Shown: positions 17,034 through 27,161 of the stretch, one piece after another | How the letters are laid out: each line of letters opens with the position of its first letter | Position numbering within the stretch: the first letter of the stretch is position 1 | The notes under the pieces: generated by a model | Told to the model about the DNA's origin: nothing | The model's database searches: none | What the model saw: only the letters and a program-made list of their open reading frames with translations | Program-made: the position numbers and the translations under genes | DNA from: Caballeronia megalochromosomata | Lineage (GTDB): Bacteria; Pseudomonadota; Gammaproteobacteria; Burkholderiales; Burkholderiaceae | Assembly: GCA_001580565.1 (NCBI GenBank) | Contig: LRBF01000244.1 | Coordinates: 1 to 59,809, forward strand | Direction of reading: 5' to 3' | DNA length: 59,809 nt

Positions 17034-18341
17034 ATGCGCATTCCCCGATTCATCGACCGACGCACGATCTTGCGCGGCAGGCGGCTGTGGCTGCATTACG
17101 GCGTATTCTGGCTCGGCGCGGTCGCGACCGGGCTCATCGCCGTCATGTACGCGCGGTTGATCGACTTCGGATTCGACACGTTTCTGCGCTTGACGGCCAT
17201 CTACTGGTGGCTGCCTTTGCTGCTCACGCCCGCCATCGCCGCCTTCGGCGTCTGGGTCACGCGCCGCTTTTTTCCGGGGTCGGAGGGCAGTGGCATTCCA
17301 CAAGTCATCGCGATGCTGCATGACGGACGGGAACTCGGACCACGGCTGCTCACTATTCGCATTCTCGTCGGCAAGATCGCAGTATCGTTCCTGTCGATTC
17401 TCGGAGGCTTTACCATCGGGCGCGAAGGGCCGACCATCCACGTCGGCGCGGCGCTCATGTACAGCCTGCGCCGTTTCTATCCGCCGCGCCTGCGCAGCAT
17501 CCGGGGCGGCGGCATCGAGCGCAACCTGGCGCTCGCGGGCGCCGCTGCGGGGTTGTCGGCCGCGTTCAATGCGCCGCTCGCCGGCGTGGTCTTTGCGATC
17601 GAAGAGCTTACGCGCAGCTTCGAGCAGCGCACGAGCGGCGTGCTGATCACGGCGATCATCTTCGCCGGTATCGTGTCGCTCGGCCTGCAAGGGAACTACA
17701 CCTATTTCGGCACGATCAATCTGGACGGGCATTTCCCCGATTCGCTCGCGCTTGCGGTCATCCTGCTCGGCGTGGTGACGGGCGTCGCGGGCGGGATATT
17801 CTGCTGGCTGTTGCTGAACACGCATCGCTGGATGCCCGCGCGGCTCCTTAACTGGCGAAAGTCGTCTCCGGTGATCTTCGGCGCGGCGTGCGGCCTGTTC
17901 ATCGCCGTGATCGGTGTCGCCGCTGGCGGTCATACATTCGGCAGCGGCTATGCGGAAGCGCGCGGCATGCTGGAAGGCCATTCGCAGCTCGGCGCGAGCT
18001 ATCCGCTGCTGAAAATGGCGTCGATGGTTGGTTCCTATCTTCCCGGCTCACCCGGCGGGCTTTTCGCACCTTCGCTCGCGATCGGAGCGGGCATCGGCAA
18101 CGCGCTGCACCAGGTCTTCAGCGGCATGCAATTGCCGATGTTGATCGCGCTGGGCATGGTGGGCTATCTCGCCGCCGTCACCCAGAGTCCGATTACGGCG
18201 TTCGTGATCGTCATCGAGATGATCAATGGCCACACGCTCGTACTGTCGCTGATGGCCACGGCGCTGATTTCGAGCCAGGTGTCGAAGCTCTTCGCTCCGC
18301 CGCTGTATGAGGCGTTGGCCCACAAGTACATGGGCGGGTGA
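17034..18341 (+). CDS. ClC-family chloride channel/transporter
   Basis: About 435 residues with ten or more hydrophobic helices. All ClC selectivity-filter signatures are present: GSEGSGIPQV, GGFTIGREGPTIHVG and GSYLPGSPGGLFAPSLAIG. The gating glutamate of GREGP is kept. No C-terminal CBS domains, as in bacterial ClcA/ClcB. Likely role: chloride movement across the inner membrane, perhaps in acid or osmotic stress. Neither the ATG at 16995 nor that at 17034 has a clear ribosome site. The first lies in AT-rich promoter-like DNA, so 17034 is chosen. Confidence 0.88.
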   Translation: MRIPRFIDRRTILRGRRLWLHYGVFWLGAVATGLIAVMYARLIDFGFDTFLRLTAIYWWLPLLLTPAIAAFGVWVTRRFFPGSEGSGIPQVIAMLHDGRELGPRLLTIRILVGKIAVSFLSILGGFTIGREGPTIHVGAALMYSLRRFYPPRLRSIRGGGIERNLALAGAAAGLSAAFNAPLAGVVFAIEELTRSFEQRTSGVLITAIIFAGIVSLGLQGNYTYFGTINLDGHFPDSLALAVILLGVVTGVAGGIFCWLLLNTHRWMPARLLNWRKSSPVIFGAACGLFIAVIGVAAGGHTFGSGYAEARGMLEGHSQLGASYPLLKMASMVGSYLPGSPGGLFAPSLAIGAGIGNALHQVFSGMQLPMLIALGMVGYLAAVTQSPITAFVIVIEMINGHTLVLSLMATALISSQVSKLFAPPLYEALAHKYMGG

Positions 18342-18419
18342 CGCGCGGAAACATAGGGTTTACCCTCGATTTATCAGACCTCCCTGTCGGGCCTACGGGA
18401 TTTCCCGCCCGCCTTGTCC

Positions 18420-18448
18420 TTGAAATTGTCAAACTCGGTCCATATAAT
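18420..18448 (+). promoter_or_regulatory. Sigma-70 promoter of groESL
   Basis: TTGAAA (18420-18425), a 17-base spacer and a perfect TATAAT (18443-18448). The last base of the -10 is the first of the CIRCE operator, so repressor binding would block the start site. Confidence 0.85.
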
Positions 18449-18474
18449 TGGCACTCACTGCACGAGAGTGCTAA
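18448..18474 (+). promoter_or_regulatory. CIRCE operator (HrcA binding site)
   Basis: TTGGCACTC-N9-GAGTGCTAA. It differs from the consensus TTAGCACTC-N9-GAGTGCTAA at one position and sits directly after the -10 box. It implies repression by HrcA and induction by heat. Confidence 0.92.
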
Positions 18475-18553
18475 CAAGATTGCCGTCCGGCGAGATTGTT
18501 CTCAATGGACGGGTTTTCCCGCGTTTTCAGTCTCAATCAAGAGAGGAGTGTGT

Positions 18554-18844
18554 ATGAACCTTCGTCCTTTGCACGATCGCGTCATCGTCAAGCGTCTGGA
18601 CCAGGAAACCAAGACCGCATCGGGCATCGTGATCCCGGAAGCAGCGGCAGAAAAGCCGGATCAAGGCGAAGTCCTGGCCATCGGCCCGGGCAAGCGCGAT
18701 GACAAGGGCGTGCAGAACGCCCTCGACGTGAAGGTGGGCGACCGCGTTCTGTTCGGCAAGTACGCTGGCCAGACCGTCAAGGTCGACGGGCAGGAACTGC
18801 TCGTCATGCGCGAAGAAGACATCATGGCCGTTCTGGTCAAGTAA
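18554..18844 (+). CDS. groES: Co-chaperonin GroES
   Basis: 96 residues, the standard length. MNLRPLHDRVIVKRLD is the usual N terminus; the mobile loop covers EETKTASGIVIP-like residues 17-31, and the dome segment and C-terminal EDIMAVLVK are intact. It caps GroEL to form the folding chamber in the cytosol. The start follows GAGAGGAGTGTGT. It is transcribed with groEL 99 bases downstream under a sigma-70 promoter with a CIRCE operator, so this is the HrcA-controlled copy. Confidence 0.97.
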   Translation: MNLRPLHDRVIVKRLDQETKTASGIVIPEAAAEKPDQGEVLAIGPGKRDDKGVQNALDVKVGDRVLFGKYAGQTVKVDGQELLVMREEDIMAVLVK

Positions 18845-18943
18845 GCATCCTTCCTGCACGTTCGGCTTCGCCATCGAGCCGCAGCCCCATCCGGGCGCGC
18901 TTGAGCGAAGCCAGCAAACCGAATCGAATCAAGGAGTTTGGAT

Positions 18944-20584
<1,641 letters not shown>

Positions 20585-20638
20585 TCTGGCTCCGGCCCGA
20601 TTACATTGCGCGGGCTTCGAAAGAAGCTCGCGCCGTGC

Positions 20639-20670
20639 AAAAAAATCCCGCAGCGATGCGGGATTTTTTT
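20639..20670 (+). terminator. Factor-independent terminator after groEL
   Basis: Arms 20639-20651 and 20658-20670 pair fully (A-tract plus ATCCCGC with GCGGGAT plus T7) around a 6-base loop. The A and T tracts on both sides make it usable from the convergent gene as well. Confidence 0.92.
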
Positions 20671-20684
20671 CGTCTATACGAAAG

Positions 20685-21113
20685 CTATTTGTTCATTTCT
20701 TCGCGCAACTTCTGCGCGGCGGCCTTGTAGTCATAGGTCGGATAGAACTCCGTGCGATACCCGCCCCATGCGGTGCTCTCGATCGCGCGGTTCACATCGC
20801 GCAGCCGGTCGGCGGGCACGCGCAGCGTCACCACCTGTCCGATGCCCATCATCACGTACCACGACACCACCTCGACGCCCGGCGGCGGAAACTGCTTGAA
20901 GTAGCCTTGCTCTTTCAATTGCTGATTGATCTGCGGCAGCGTTTTCGATTCATCGTGCTTGAGGAAGATCGTCAGCAGAAACGTGCCGTCGCCCGCAGGC
21001 GTGGCGCCGGGCGGGGGCGCGGCATTCTGGGCGTGAGCGGGCAGGGCGAATGAGAGTAGCAACGCGGCGAGCGTTGCCGCGAGCGGTCGAGCGAATCCTG
21101 CCGGCTTATGCAT
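20685..21113 (-). CDS. Exported protein of unknown function
   Basis: 142 residues with a clear signal peptide (about 1-28, ending LPAHAQ). The mature part is a single small alpha/beta domain with GDGTFLLTIFLKHDESKTL and VVTLRVPADRLRDVNRAIE. I do not recognise a named family. The predicted location is the periplasm. It is followed on the same strand, upstream, by the DUF72 and ThiD-like genes, so the three may form one unit read from 22838 to 20685. Confidence 0.75.
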   Translation of the reverse strand: MHKPAGFARPLAATLAALLLSFALPAHAQNAAPPPGATPAGDGTFLLTIFLKHDESKTLPQINQQLKEQGYFKQFPPPGVEVVSWYVMMGIGQVVTLRVPADRLRDVNRAIESTAWGGYRTEFYPTYDYKAAAQKLREEMNK

Positions 21114-21135
21114 CGGACAATCTCCAGCGAGAACA

Positions 21136-21915
21136 TCAGACTTTGTGATGAATCCGCAACCGTTCCATCAGATGCAACGCGTTGGGCTGCGCGTGGCCCT
21201 CGGCGGTGTTGTCGAAGATGCACCAGACTTCGGCCGTTTTCTTCGCGCGGTTGTGCAGGGTGCGCGCGAGCTCGTCCAGATAGGTGTAATCGTAGGAAGA
21301 CTTGTAGAGTTCGGTCGCGCCGTGCAGCCGCACATAGACGAGCGACGTGTCCGCGCGATGTTTGATCTCGCACTCGTCCGGGATCGGGTCGGCGTCCACG
21401 TACGCAATGTGATGCGCCTTCAGAAGCGCCGCCGCATGCGTCGTGAACCAGCTATGCTCGCGCGCCTCGCACGCGACCGGCAGCTTCGTGCGTTCGCGCA
21501 GCGCCTTGAAAAAACTTTCCGCGATGTCGTGATCGAACGGCAGGCTCGGCGGCAGTTGCACGAGCCAGCAGCCGAGCTTGTCGCCGAGTTGTCCGGCTGC
21601 CTGGAGGAATTCGTCCAGCAGGGATTCGGCATCGGCGAGACGCGCGTCATGTGTGATCGCCTTCGGCAGCTTGACCGAAAAGCGGAACGACTCGGGCACG
21701 CTCTCGGCCCAGTGCGCGTAGGTCTGCTCGCGATGCGGCTTGTAAAAACTGGAGTTGATTTCGACGCACGTCAGCACATGTGAGTAGCGTTCGAGATGCG
21801 TGCCTTCGTGCGGAAAGCTCGTGGAGACGGCGCTCGAAAGACCCCAGCCCGCGCAGCCGATGCGGATCGCGCCTTGCGGGCCGGGCTTGTGCAGATGGGG
21901 CAGTCGGTATGGCAT
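21136..21915 (-). CDS. DUF72 (YecE-like) TIM-barrel protein
   Basis: 259 residues of the DUF72 family. Typical features are IRIGCAGWGLSS near the N terminus, HLERYSHVLTCVEINSSFY, SVKLPKAITHDA, VACEAREHSWF, LVYVRLHGATELYKSSY and the C-terminal WCIFDNTAEGHAQPNAL. The fold is a TIM barrel with an unassigned hydrolase-like site. The length is normal. It begins 32 bases after the ThiD-like gene on the same strand. Confidence 0.88.
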   Translation of the reverse strand: MPYRLPHLHKPGPQGAIRIGCAGWGLSSAVSTSFPHEGTHLERYSHVLTCVEINSSFYKPHREQTYAHWAESVPESFRFSVKLPKAITHDARLADAESLLDEFLQAAGQLGDKLGCWLVQLPPSLPFDHDIAESFFKALRERTKLPVACEAREHSWFTTHAAALLKAHHIAYVDADPIPDECEIKHRADTSLVYVRLHGATELYKSSYDYTYLDELARTLHNRAKKTAEVWCIFDNTAEGHAQPNALHLMERLRIHHKV

Positions 21916-21947
21916 GCGCTCGCGTCGCCTCCCTTATTGTTGGGCTT

Positions 21948-22838
21948 TCAGTGTCGGGCTTCTCCGGGCAGTCCCGTCGGATCGTCAGGTAGTGAGGAGG
22001 TGTCGCTGTCTTCGTCGGCGTCGTTCGAGCGCGCCCAGAAGAACCGGTCCGGCAGGTACGCGCCCATGCCGGGCCGGAACGCGGCGCGCGCCGCCTGAAA
22101 CACGTATTCCTGTGCCTCGCGCGCGGCTTCGGCGGGCTCCTGACCATTCGCGAGCAGAGCGGCGACGGCCGAGCCGAGCGTATCGGTCAGGCCCATGATG
22201 CGTTGCACGCCGCGCTCCCAGGTATCCTGCCGCACTTGTCCTTCTTCGCTGTAGAGCGTGTTCACGTGCCGGTGCGTGCCGGTTTCCATCGCGAGCACGT
22301 ACTCGCAGCCTTGCGCCAGGATGTGGGATATCGCGGAGTCGAGCGTCGGCGCTTCGGCGTCGCTGTCCGGCTGGGCAAGCTGCAGTAGCGTGGCGTGATC
22401 GGCAATCAGCATGGTGGTCTGCGGCACGAGCAGATCGGCAAGCGATTCGCGGAGTTCGTCGGCGGACAGCACGTGTTCGTCGTCGAGCGTGAAATCGGGC
22501 GCGAGGATCAGCGGCACGTCGTCGTAGTCGGAGACGACTTCGGCGATGGCGGACACCAGCTCCGCGCGCGTCGCCGCGCCGATCTTGAACGCGGCGATCG
22601 GCATGTCCTCCAGCAACATGCGCGCCTGGGTCGCGACCGTGTCGGGATCGAGCCCGGTCACTTCATCGCAGCTCGCCGAGTCGCGCACCGCGTAGCCGGT
22701 GAGCACGGTCGCGCCGTGGCAGCCCATGCTCGCGAGCGTCAGCAGGTCGGCTTGCAGGCCCGAGCCGCCCGTGGGATCAAAGAGGCCGAAGGTAAGGACG
22801 ATCGGTGGGGAGTCGCCGGTCATGGCAAAAACGGACAT
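21948..22838 (-). CDS. thiD: ThiD-like hydroxymethylpyrimidine (phosphate) kinase
   Basis: 296 residues, ribokinase fold. The N terminus LTFGLFDPTGGSGLQADLLT matches the substrate loop of HMP/HMP-P kinases, which phosphorylate the thiamine pyrimidine precursor. The anion-hole motif, usually GTGCTLSSA, reads GLTDTLGSA here, with no cysteine; activity is likely but this is a divergent branch. The C terminus has an extra acidic tail (SNDADEDSDTS). No TPP riboswitch was seen upstream. The next gene, divergently read, encodes rubredoxin, an arrangement I recall from other beta-proteobacteria. Confidence 0.8.
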   Translation of the reverse strand: MSVFAMTGDSPPIVLTFGLFDPTGGSGLQADLLTLASMGCHGATVLTGYAVRDSASCDEVTGLDPDTVATQARMLLEDMPIAAFKIGAATRAELVSAIAEVVSDYDDVPLILAPDFTLDDEHVLSADELRESLADLLVPQTTMLIADHATLLQLAQPDSDAEAPTLDSAISHILAQGCEYVLAMETGTHRHVNTLYSEEGQVRQDTWERGVQRIMGLTDTLGSAVAALLANGQEPAEAAREAQEYVFQAARAAFRPGMGAYLPDRFFWARSNDADEDSDTSSLPDDPTGLPGEARH

Positions 22839-23136
22839 TTTGGTATTGGATTGCTTGAATGGGCGTTTCGGCGCTGGGCGAACGCGTCCGCGCCTCGAGC
22901 GCGTGAGCGAACGCCCGCTCGGTCATGTCTGATTATGCGGCCTAATGCCGCCCGGCAGTTCTCTTTGCGCACTTTTTTCCGGCGCGCTAGTCTTGGGCGC
23001 CGGGCACCCGCCTCGCGGCCGTTTCAACCAATGTCACAGATGCGCGCACTTCGCGCGGGCCGTTTGCTAGGCATCGACACGGCAACACGGTACCATCATG
23101 TCCTAATTTCAACCGACCAATCGACGCGGCATAAGT
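22839..23136. other. Divergent intergenic region, thiD / rubredoxin
   Basis: About 300 bases without a gene. It holds the promoters of two divergent genes (not clearly identifiable), a small GCGGC-N5-GCCGC hairpin around 22937-22951, and the second copy (22997-23019) of the 23-base intergenic sequence also found at 4786-4808. Confidence 0.5.
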
Positions 23137-23307
23137 ATGGAATACAGAAGCTGGATGTGCCTGATCTGCGGCTGGATCTACGACGAGGAGGCGGGATTGC
23201 CCGACGAGGGCATCGCGCCGGGCACGCGCTGGGAGGACGTTCCGATCAACTGGACCTGTCCCGAATGCGGAGCCCGCAAGGAAGATTTCGAGATGGTTCA
23301 GATCTGA
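23137..23307 (+). CDS. rubA: Rubredoxin
   Basis: A 56-residue one-iron electron carrier. Both CxxC ligand pairs are present (MCLICGWIYDE and WTCPECGARKEDFE), as are the conserved aromatic residues around the Fe(SCys)4 site. It passes single electrons in the cytosol, for example to alkane hydroxylases or oxidative-stress enzymes; the partner is not visible here. It is a single gene ended by a strong terminator. Confidence 0.96.
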   Translation: MEYRSWMCLICGWIYDEEAGLPDEGIAPGTRWEDVPINWTCPECGARKEDFEMVQI

Positions 23308-23322
23308 TCTTGTCGTTCTGCC

Positions 23323-23359
23323 GCGCCGCATGACTCGCGTCATGCGGCGCGCGTTTTTT
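23323..23359 (+). terminator. Factor-independent terminator after the rubredoxin gene
   Basis: A perfect 12-bp stem (23323-23334 with 23339-23350), loop TCGC, then GCG and a run of six T. The remaining bases to 23670 contain no gene that I can support. Confidence 0.92.
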
Positions 23360-23670
23360 GCGGACCGCGTTCGAAGTCGACGACGCGTGCCGCGCGCGGG
23401 TGGCCGCCGTGCGGCGAGCCCGATTTTTTCTGTTTTTGCGGTGTAAGGCGAGTTCGTTGCGGCGATTCCGGCGTCGCGCGATGTTGGCGAAACAATGGTG
23501 GAAAGTGCGAAGCCTCCGCGGGCACATTCAATTCCCGCATTTTCTCGTTGAGGCCTACGCTTGAAGCAGGCGCGGTGACACTTGCCCCGCCTACCGATGA
23601 CGCATTTCAACTGCGTGCGACGGCGGCGTTTCCATCACCGCGCCCGCGAACCAGTTTGTGAGCGCTTGTT

Positions 23671-25065
23671 ATGACATCTCGTCCCGATCTGCCCGTTCCG
23701 TTCGAAGCCCTGCCCAATCCGCGCGGCGGATCGGTGCGACTCGCCGAAATGGCGCTGACCGATGCGCTGCACGCGTTCCAGCGCCAGGGCGAAACCGGGG
23801 CCGCGTTGAAGCGCGCCATCGCCGCGCTGCATTCGGCGGGCTGGCTGCCCGCGCAGCGATTCGCCGAGGCGCTCGCGCTCGTCGCGCCGCTCGGCGACGA
23901 ATCGGAGGCAAGCCACGCGCGCATTGCCGACGCGATCGCGGTGTTTCGCGGGGCGGTCGAGCGCCGCAATCTGCGCGAACTCTCGTGCTCGACTCTGCTG
24001 TTCGATCACTATCGCGACCTGCACGCGCTCCTGGCCGCGCACACACGCGTCGCACCGGTTTCCTACGACGACCTCGCGCTCGCGGGCCGTGCGATCGCGC
24101 CGGCGACGCTGCGCGGCATCGCGCCCGAGCGGCTCGCGCGCGTGCGCGCGCACTACGAAGAGACGCTGCTCAAGCTCCTGCGCGGACCGGCTGAAGAATC
24201 CGCCGATGCCTTCGCGCGCCTCGACGCCTGTCTCGACGAACTGCGCGGTTCCGATCCCTACGATTTCTGGCGCCTCGCGTCGTCGACGGTCCGGGCGCTG
24301 CGCGAGCACGCCGGACGTAACGGCGGCGAGCGCGATCATATCGCCGACGCGAAGCGCCTCTATGCGCGCTTCAACCTCGTGCTGGCGGATCAAGCGCACG
24401 CGCTCTCGTATGCGCCGCGTTCGCTCGTGCGCGCGACGCTCGCGCTACTGTGGCGCGATTTCGCGCTATACGGCGCGGCGCCTGACGATGCCGGACACGT
24501 CGACGTGCTCCGCGATTACGGCCTGACCGTGGCGTGGCACGTCGCGGCGACGCCGGCATCGGAAGCGGCGTGGGAAGCGGGCGCGGCGCAGGCGGGCGAA
24601 GTGGCATCGCGCGATGCCGCGACCCGCGATCTCGGCGTGCTGCGCGTGAACGCGGCCGCCTACGAGGATTTCCTGCAGAGCGCGGAGACGTCGATCGATG
24701 GGCTCGTCGAGCGCGGCACGCAGGCGAGCGAAACCGGCATGGTGGACGAAGCCGCGGCGCTTTCCGCCGCGGACGCGTCGCATCGGCTGGGTGCGGCGGC
24801 GTGCGCGCTGGGCCTCGGGCACGTCGCGCTGCTGGCGGACACGCTCGGTCTGGCGTGGCGGCGCGTCGCGCATCACGGAGAAGCGCACGCGGATGGCGCC
24901 GAAGGCGCGACGCGCGGACTCGACGCCACCGTGCCCGAGCGCGCCGCGCAAATGCTGCGATCGATGCTGCATCAGGCGGCCGCCGGCATTGCGCCCTCCG
25001 AAGGCCGCGGGTCGATCGTCGCGCTCACCGCGATGATCGAGAAGCCGGCGCCGATCACGCGTTAG
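23671..25065 (+). CDS. FimL/ChpA N-terminal-like scaffold protein (tentative)
   Basis: 464 residues, almost entirely alpha-helical and alanine-rich, with no signal peptide and no membrane span. The stretch ADQAHALSYAPRSLVRATLALLW resembles the helical bundles in FimL and in the N-terminal part of ChpA/PilL, which organise twitching-motility chemosensory complexes. No phosphotransfer histidine motif is obvious, consistent with a scaffold role. No pilus or che genes are nearby. It ends 4 bases inside the convergent photolyase gene. The family assignment is tentative. Confidence 0.5.
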   Translation: MTSRPDLPVPFEALPNPRGGSVRLAEMALTDALHAFQRQGETGAALKRAIAALHSAGWLPAQRFAEALALVAPLGDESEASHARIADAIAVFRGAVERRNLRELSCSTLLFDHYRDLHALLAAHTRVAPVSYDDLALAGRAIAPATLRGIAPERLARVRAHYEETLLKLLRGPAEESADAFARLDACLDELRGSDPYDFWRLASSTVRALREHAGRNGGERDHIADAKRLYARFNLVLADQAHALSYAPRSLVRATLALLWRDFALYGAAPDDAGHVDVLRDYGLTVAWHVAATPASEAAWEAGAAQAGEVASRDAATRDLGVLRVNAAAYEDFLQSAETSIDGLVERGTQASETGMVDEAAALSAADASHRLGAAACALGLGHVALLADTLGLAWRRVAHHGEAHADGAEGATRGLDATVPERAAQMLRSMLHQAAAGIAPSEGRGSIVALTAMIEKPAPITR

Positions 25066-26552
25066 TCGTCCTCGGGCGGCGCGGCGTGTTTCGCGCCCGG
25101 CCCGCGCACGACGTCATAACGCGCGAGCGTGCGTTTTCTCGCGGCATCGTGATCAACGACCGGCGGCGGATAATCTGCGCCGAGCGCGATCTTCGCGGCC
25201 TTCAGCGCACCCGGCTTCGCGAGCCACGGCGCGTGAATATCGCGATCCGGCAGGCCCGCGATCTCCGGCACGTAATGCCGGATGAACTTGCCCGCGGAAT
25301 CGAATTTGCGCGACTGCGTGACCGGATTGAAGATGCGGAAGTACGGCTGCGCGTCGCAGCCGCTGGACGCGGCCCATTGCCAGCCGCCGTTGTTGTTCGA
25401 GAGCTCGAAATCGTTGAGCAGCGCTTCGAAATACGCCTCGCCGCGCCGCCAGTCGATGCCGAGATCCTTCGTCAGAAAACTCGCGACCACCATGCGCAGC
25501 CGGTTGTGCATATAGCCGGACGTGTTGATCTGCCGCATCGCCGCATCGACGAGCGGATAGCCGGTCTGGCCCGCGCACCACGCGGCGAAAGCGGCGTCGG
25601 CGGCATCGCCCGTTTCCCAGCGGATGCGGTCGTATTCCGGCTTGAACGCGCGATGATCGCCCGGCGTACCGACATGCGGAAAATGGTGCAGCACGGAGAA
25701 ATAGAATTCCCGCCAGATCAGTTCGCCGAGCCAGGTTTCCGCGCCCTTGTCGCCGTGGCGCTGGGCATCGTGCGCGCTGCGGGCGAGCGCGCGGATCGAG
25801 ATGGTGCCGTGCCGCAGATGCACGCCGAGATAGCTCGGGCCCTTCAGCGCGGGGAAGTCGCGCGCGCGGCCGTAATCGGTCATGCGGTCGCGGAAATCGT
25901 CGAAGAGTTCGAAAGCGCCGCTCATGCCCGCGGGAAACGCGGGGCCGTGGGCATCGGGAAAGCCGAGCGCGGCGAGCGAGGCGATCGCGTGCTTCACGCC
26001 CGGCGGCGGCTTTCCGAGCGCGCCCAGATGATCCTCCGACGCGTACGGCTTCAGCGCATCCGGCGTGAGCGTGGCGAGCCATTTGCGCTTATAGGGCGTG
26101 AAGACGGTGTAGGGCTTGCCGGCGCCTGTCATCACGTCGTCATGATCGAAAACGGCCTGATCCCTGAACGTGAAGAAAGCGATGTCCTGACTCGCGAGTT
26201 TCTGCGTGACGGCCTCGTCGCGCGCCTTCGCGCCCGGTTCGTAGTCGCGGTTGGCGAACACGGCGTTCACGCCGCATTCGCGCGCGAGCGCGGGAATATC
26301 GTGAACCGGATGACCGTGCCGCACGATCAAACCGCCGCCCGCCTCGCGCAGCGTGCGATCCAGCTCGACGACGCTCGCATGGATGAACGGCACGCGCCGG
26401 TCCTTTTTATCGAGCGGCGAGAGAATATCCCGATCGAAAATGAAGGCGCACAGCACGCGGCGGCACCGTGTAAGCGCATGATAGAGTGCAGCATTGTCTG
26501 CCGCGCGCAGGTCCCGCCGAAACCAGACCAGACCCACATCAAAGTCGGCCAT
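25062..26552 (-). CDS. phrB: Deoxyribodipyrimidine photolyase
   Basis: 496 residues, class I CPD photolyase: splits UV-induced pyrimidine dimers with blue light. The N-terminal antenna-binding Rossmann domain starts LVWFRRDLRAADNAAL. The C-terminal FAD domain has LIWREFYFSVLHHFPHVG, GYPLVDAAMRQINTSGYMHN and the signature NNNGGWQWAASSGCDAQPYF. All are intact and the length is normal. Only 30 bases separate its start from the divergent yqgE gene. Confidence 0.96.
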   Translation of the reverse strand: MADFDVGLVWFRRDLRAADNAALYHALTRCRRVLCAFIFDRDILSPLDKKDRRVPFIHASVVELDRTLREAGGGLIVRHGHPVHDIPALARECGVNAVFANRDYEPGAKARDEAVTQKLASQDIAFFTFRDQAVFDHDDVMTGAGKPYTVFTPYKRKWLATLTPDALKPYASEDHLGALGKPPPGVKHAIASLAALGFPDAHGPAFPAGMSGAFELFDDFRDRMTDYGRARDFPALKGPSYLGVHLRHGTISIRALARSAHDAQRHGDKGAETWLGELIWREFYFSVLHHFPHVGTPGDHRAFKPEYDRIRWETGDAADAAFAAWCAGQTGYPLVDAAMRQINTSGYMHNRLRMVVASFLTKDLGIDWRRGEAYFEALLNDFELSNNNGGWQWAASSGCDAQPYFRIFNPVTQSRKFDSAGKFIRHYVPEIAGLPDRDIHAPWLAKPGALKAAKIALGADYPPPVVDHDAARKRTLARYDVVRGPGAKHAAPPEDD

Positions 26553-26568
26553 CTCGCAGCGCCTTTGT

Positions 26569-26574
26569 TAAAAT
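26569..26574 (+). promoter_or_regulatory. Possible -10 box just before yqgE
   Basis: TAAAAT lies nine bases before the yqgE ATG, with no Shine-Dalgarno sequence between. The -35 position is poor (CGGCCA). If used, the transcript would begin within a few bases of the start codon. Confidence 0.35.
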
Positions 26575-26582
26575 TCTGAATT

Positions 26583-27161
26583 ATGTCCAAGACTTCCGAT
26601 CGCATCAATTTGACGAATCAGTTCCTGATCGCCATGCCTAACATGGCGGACCCGACATTTTCAGGAACGGTGGTCTACCTTTGCGATCACACCGAGAAGG
26701 GCGCGCTCGGCCTCGTCATCAACCGGCCGACCGACATCGATCTCCAGTCGCTCTTCAATCGCATCGATCTTAAGCTCGAGATCGAGCCGCTCGTCCATTT
26801 GCCCGTGTATTTCGGCGGTCCCGTTCAGACCGAACGCGGCTTCGTGCTGCACGAAGCGGGCGAGGGCGAGCCGTACAGCTCGTCGATGAGCGTGCCCGGC
26901 GGCCTCGCCATGACGACCTCGAAAGACGTGCTCGAAGCCGTCGCGAGCGGCAAGGGGCCCGAGCGCTTCCTGCTCACGCTCGGTCATGCGGGCTGGGGCG
27001 CGGGGCAGCTCGAAGAAGAAATCTCGAAGAACGGCTGGCTCACGGTGGAAGCCGATCCGCGCATCATCTTCGACGTGCCCGCCGAAGACCGCCTCGAAGC
27101 GGCGCTCTCGCTGCTCGGCGTGTCGCGCTCGATGTTGTCCGGCGAAGCAGGGCACGCATGA
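26583..27161 (+). CDS. YqgE/AlgH family protein
   Basis: 192 residues, full length for UPF0301. Conserved features are NQFLIAMPNMADPTFSGTVV, HTEKGALGLVINRP and the C-terminal LGHAGWGAGQLEEEI. AlgH was linked to alginate control in Pseudomonas, but its biochemistry is unsettled. It is the first gene of a tightly packed cluster and overlaps ruvX by four bases, the order seen in many proteobacteria. Confidence 0.93.
   Translation: MSKTSDRINLTNQFLIAMPNMADPTFSGTVVYLCDHTEKGALGLVINRPTDIDLQSLFNRIDLKLEIEPLVHLPVYFGGPVQTERGFVLHEAGEGEPYSSSMSVPGGLAMTTSKDVLEAVASGKGPERFLLTLGHAGWGAGQLEEEISKNGWLTVEADPRIIFDVPAEDRLEAALSLLGVSRSMLSGEAGHA

Noticed and set aside
22839..23136. TPP riboswitch before thiD
   Set aside because: No CUGAGA-type core was seen on the relevant strand.
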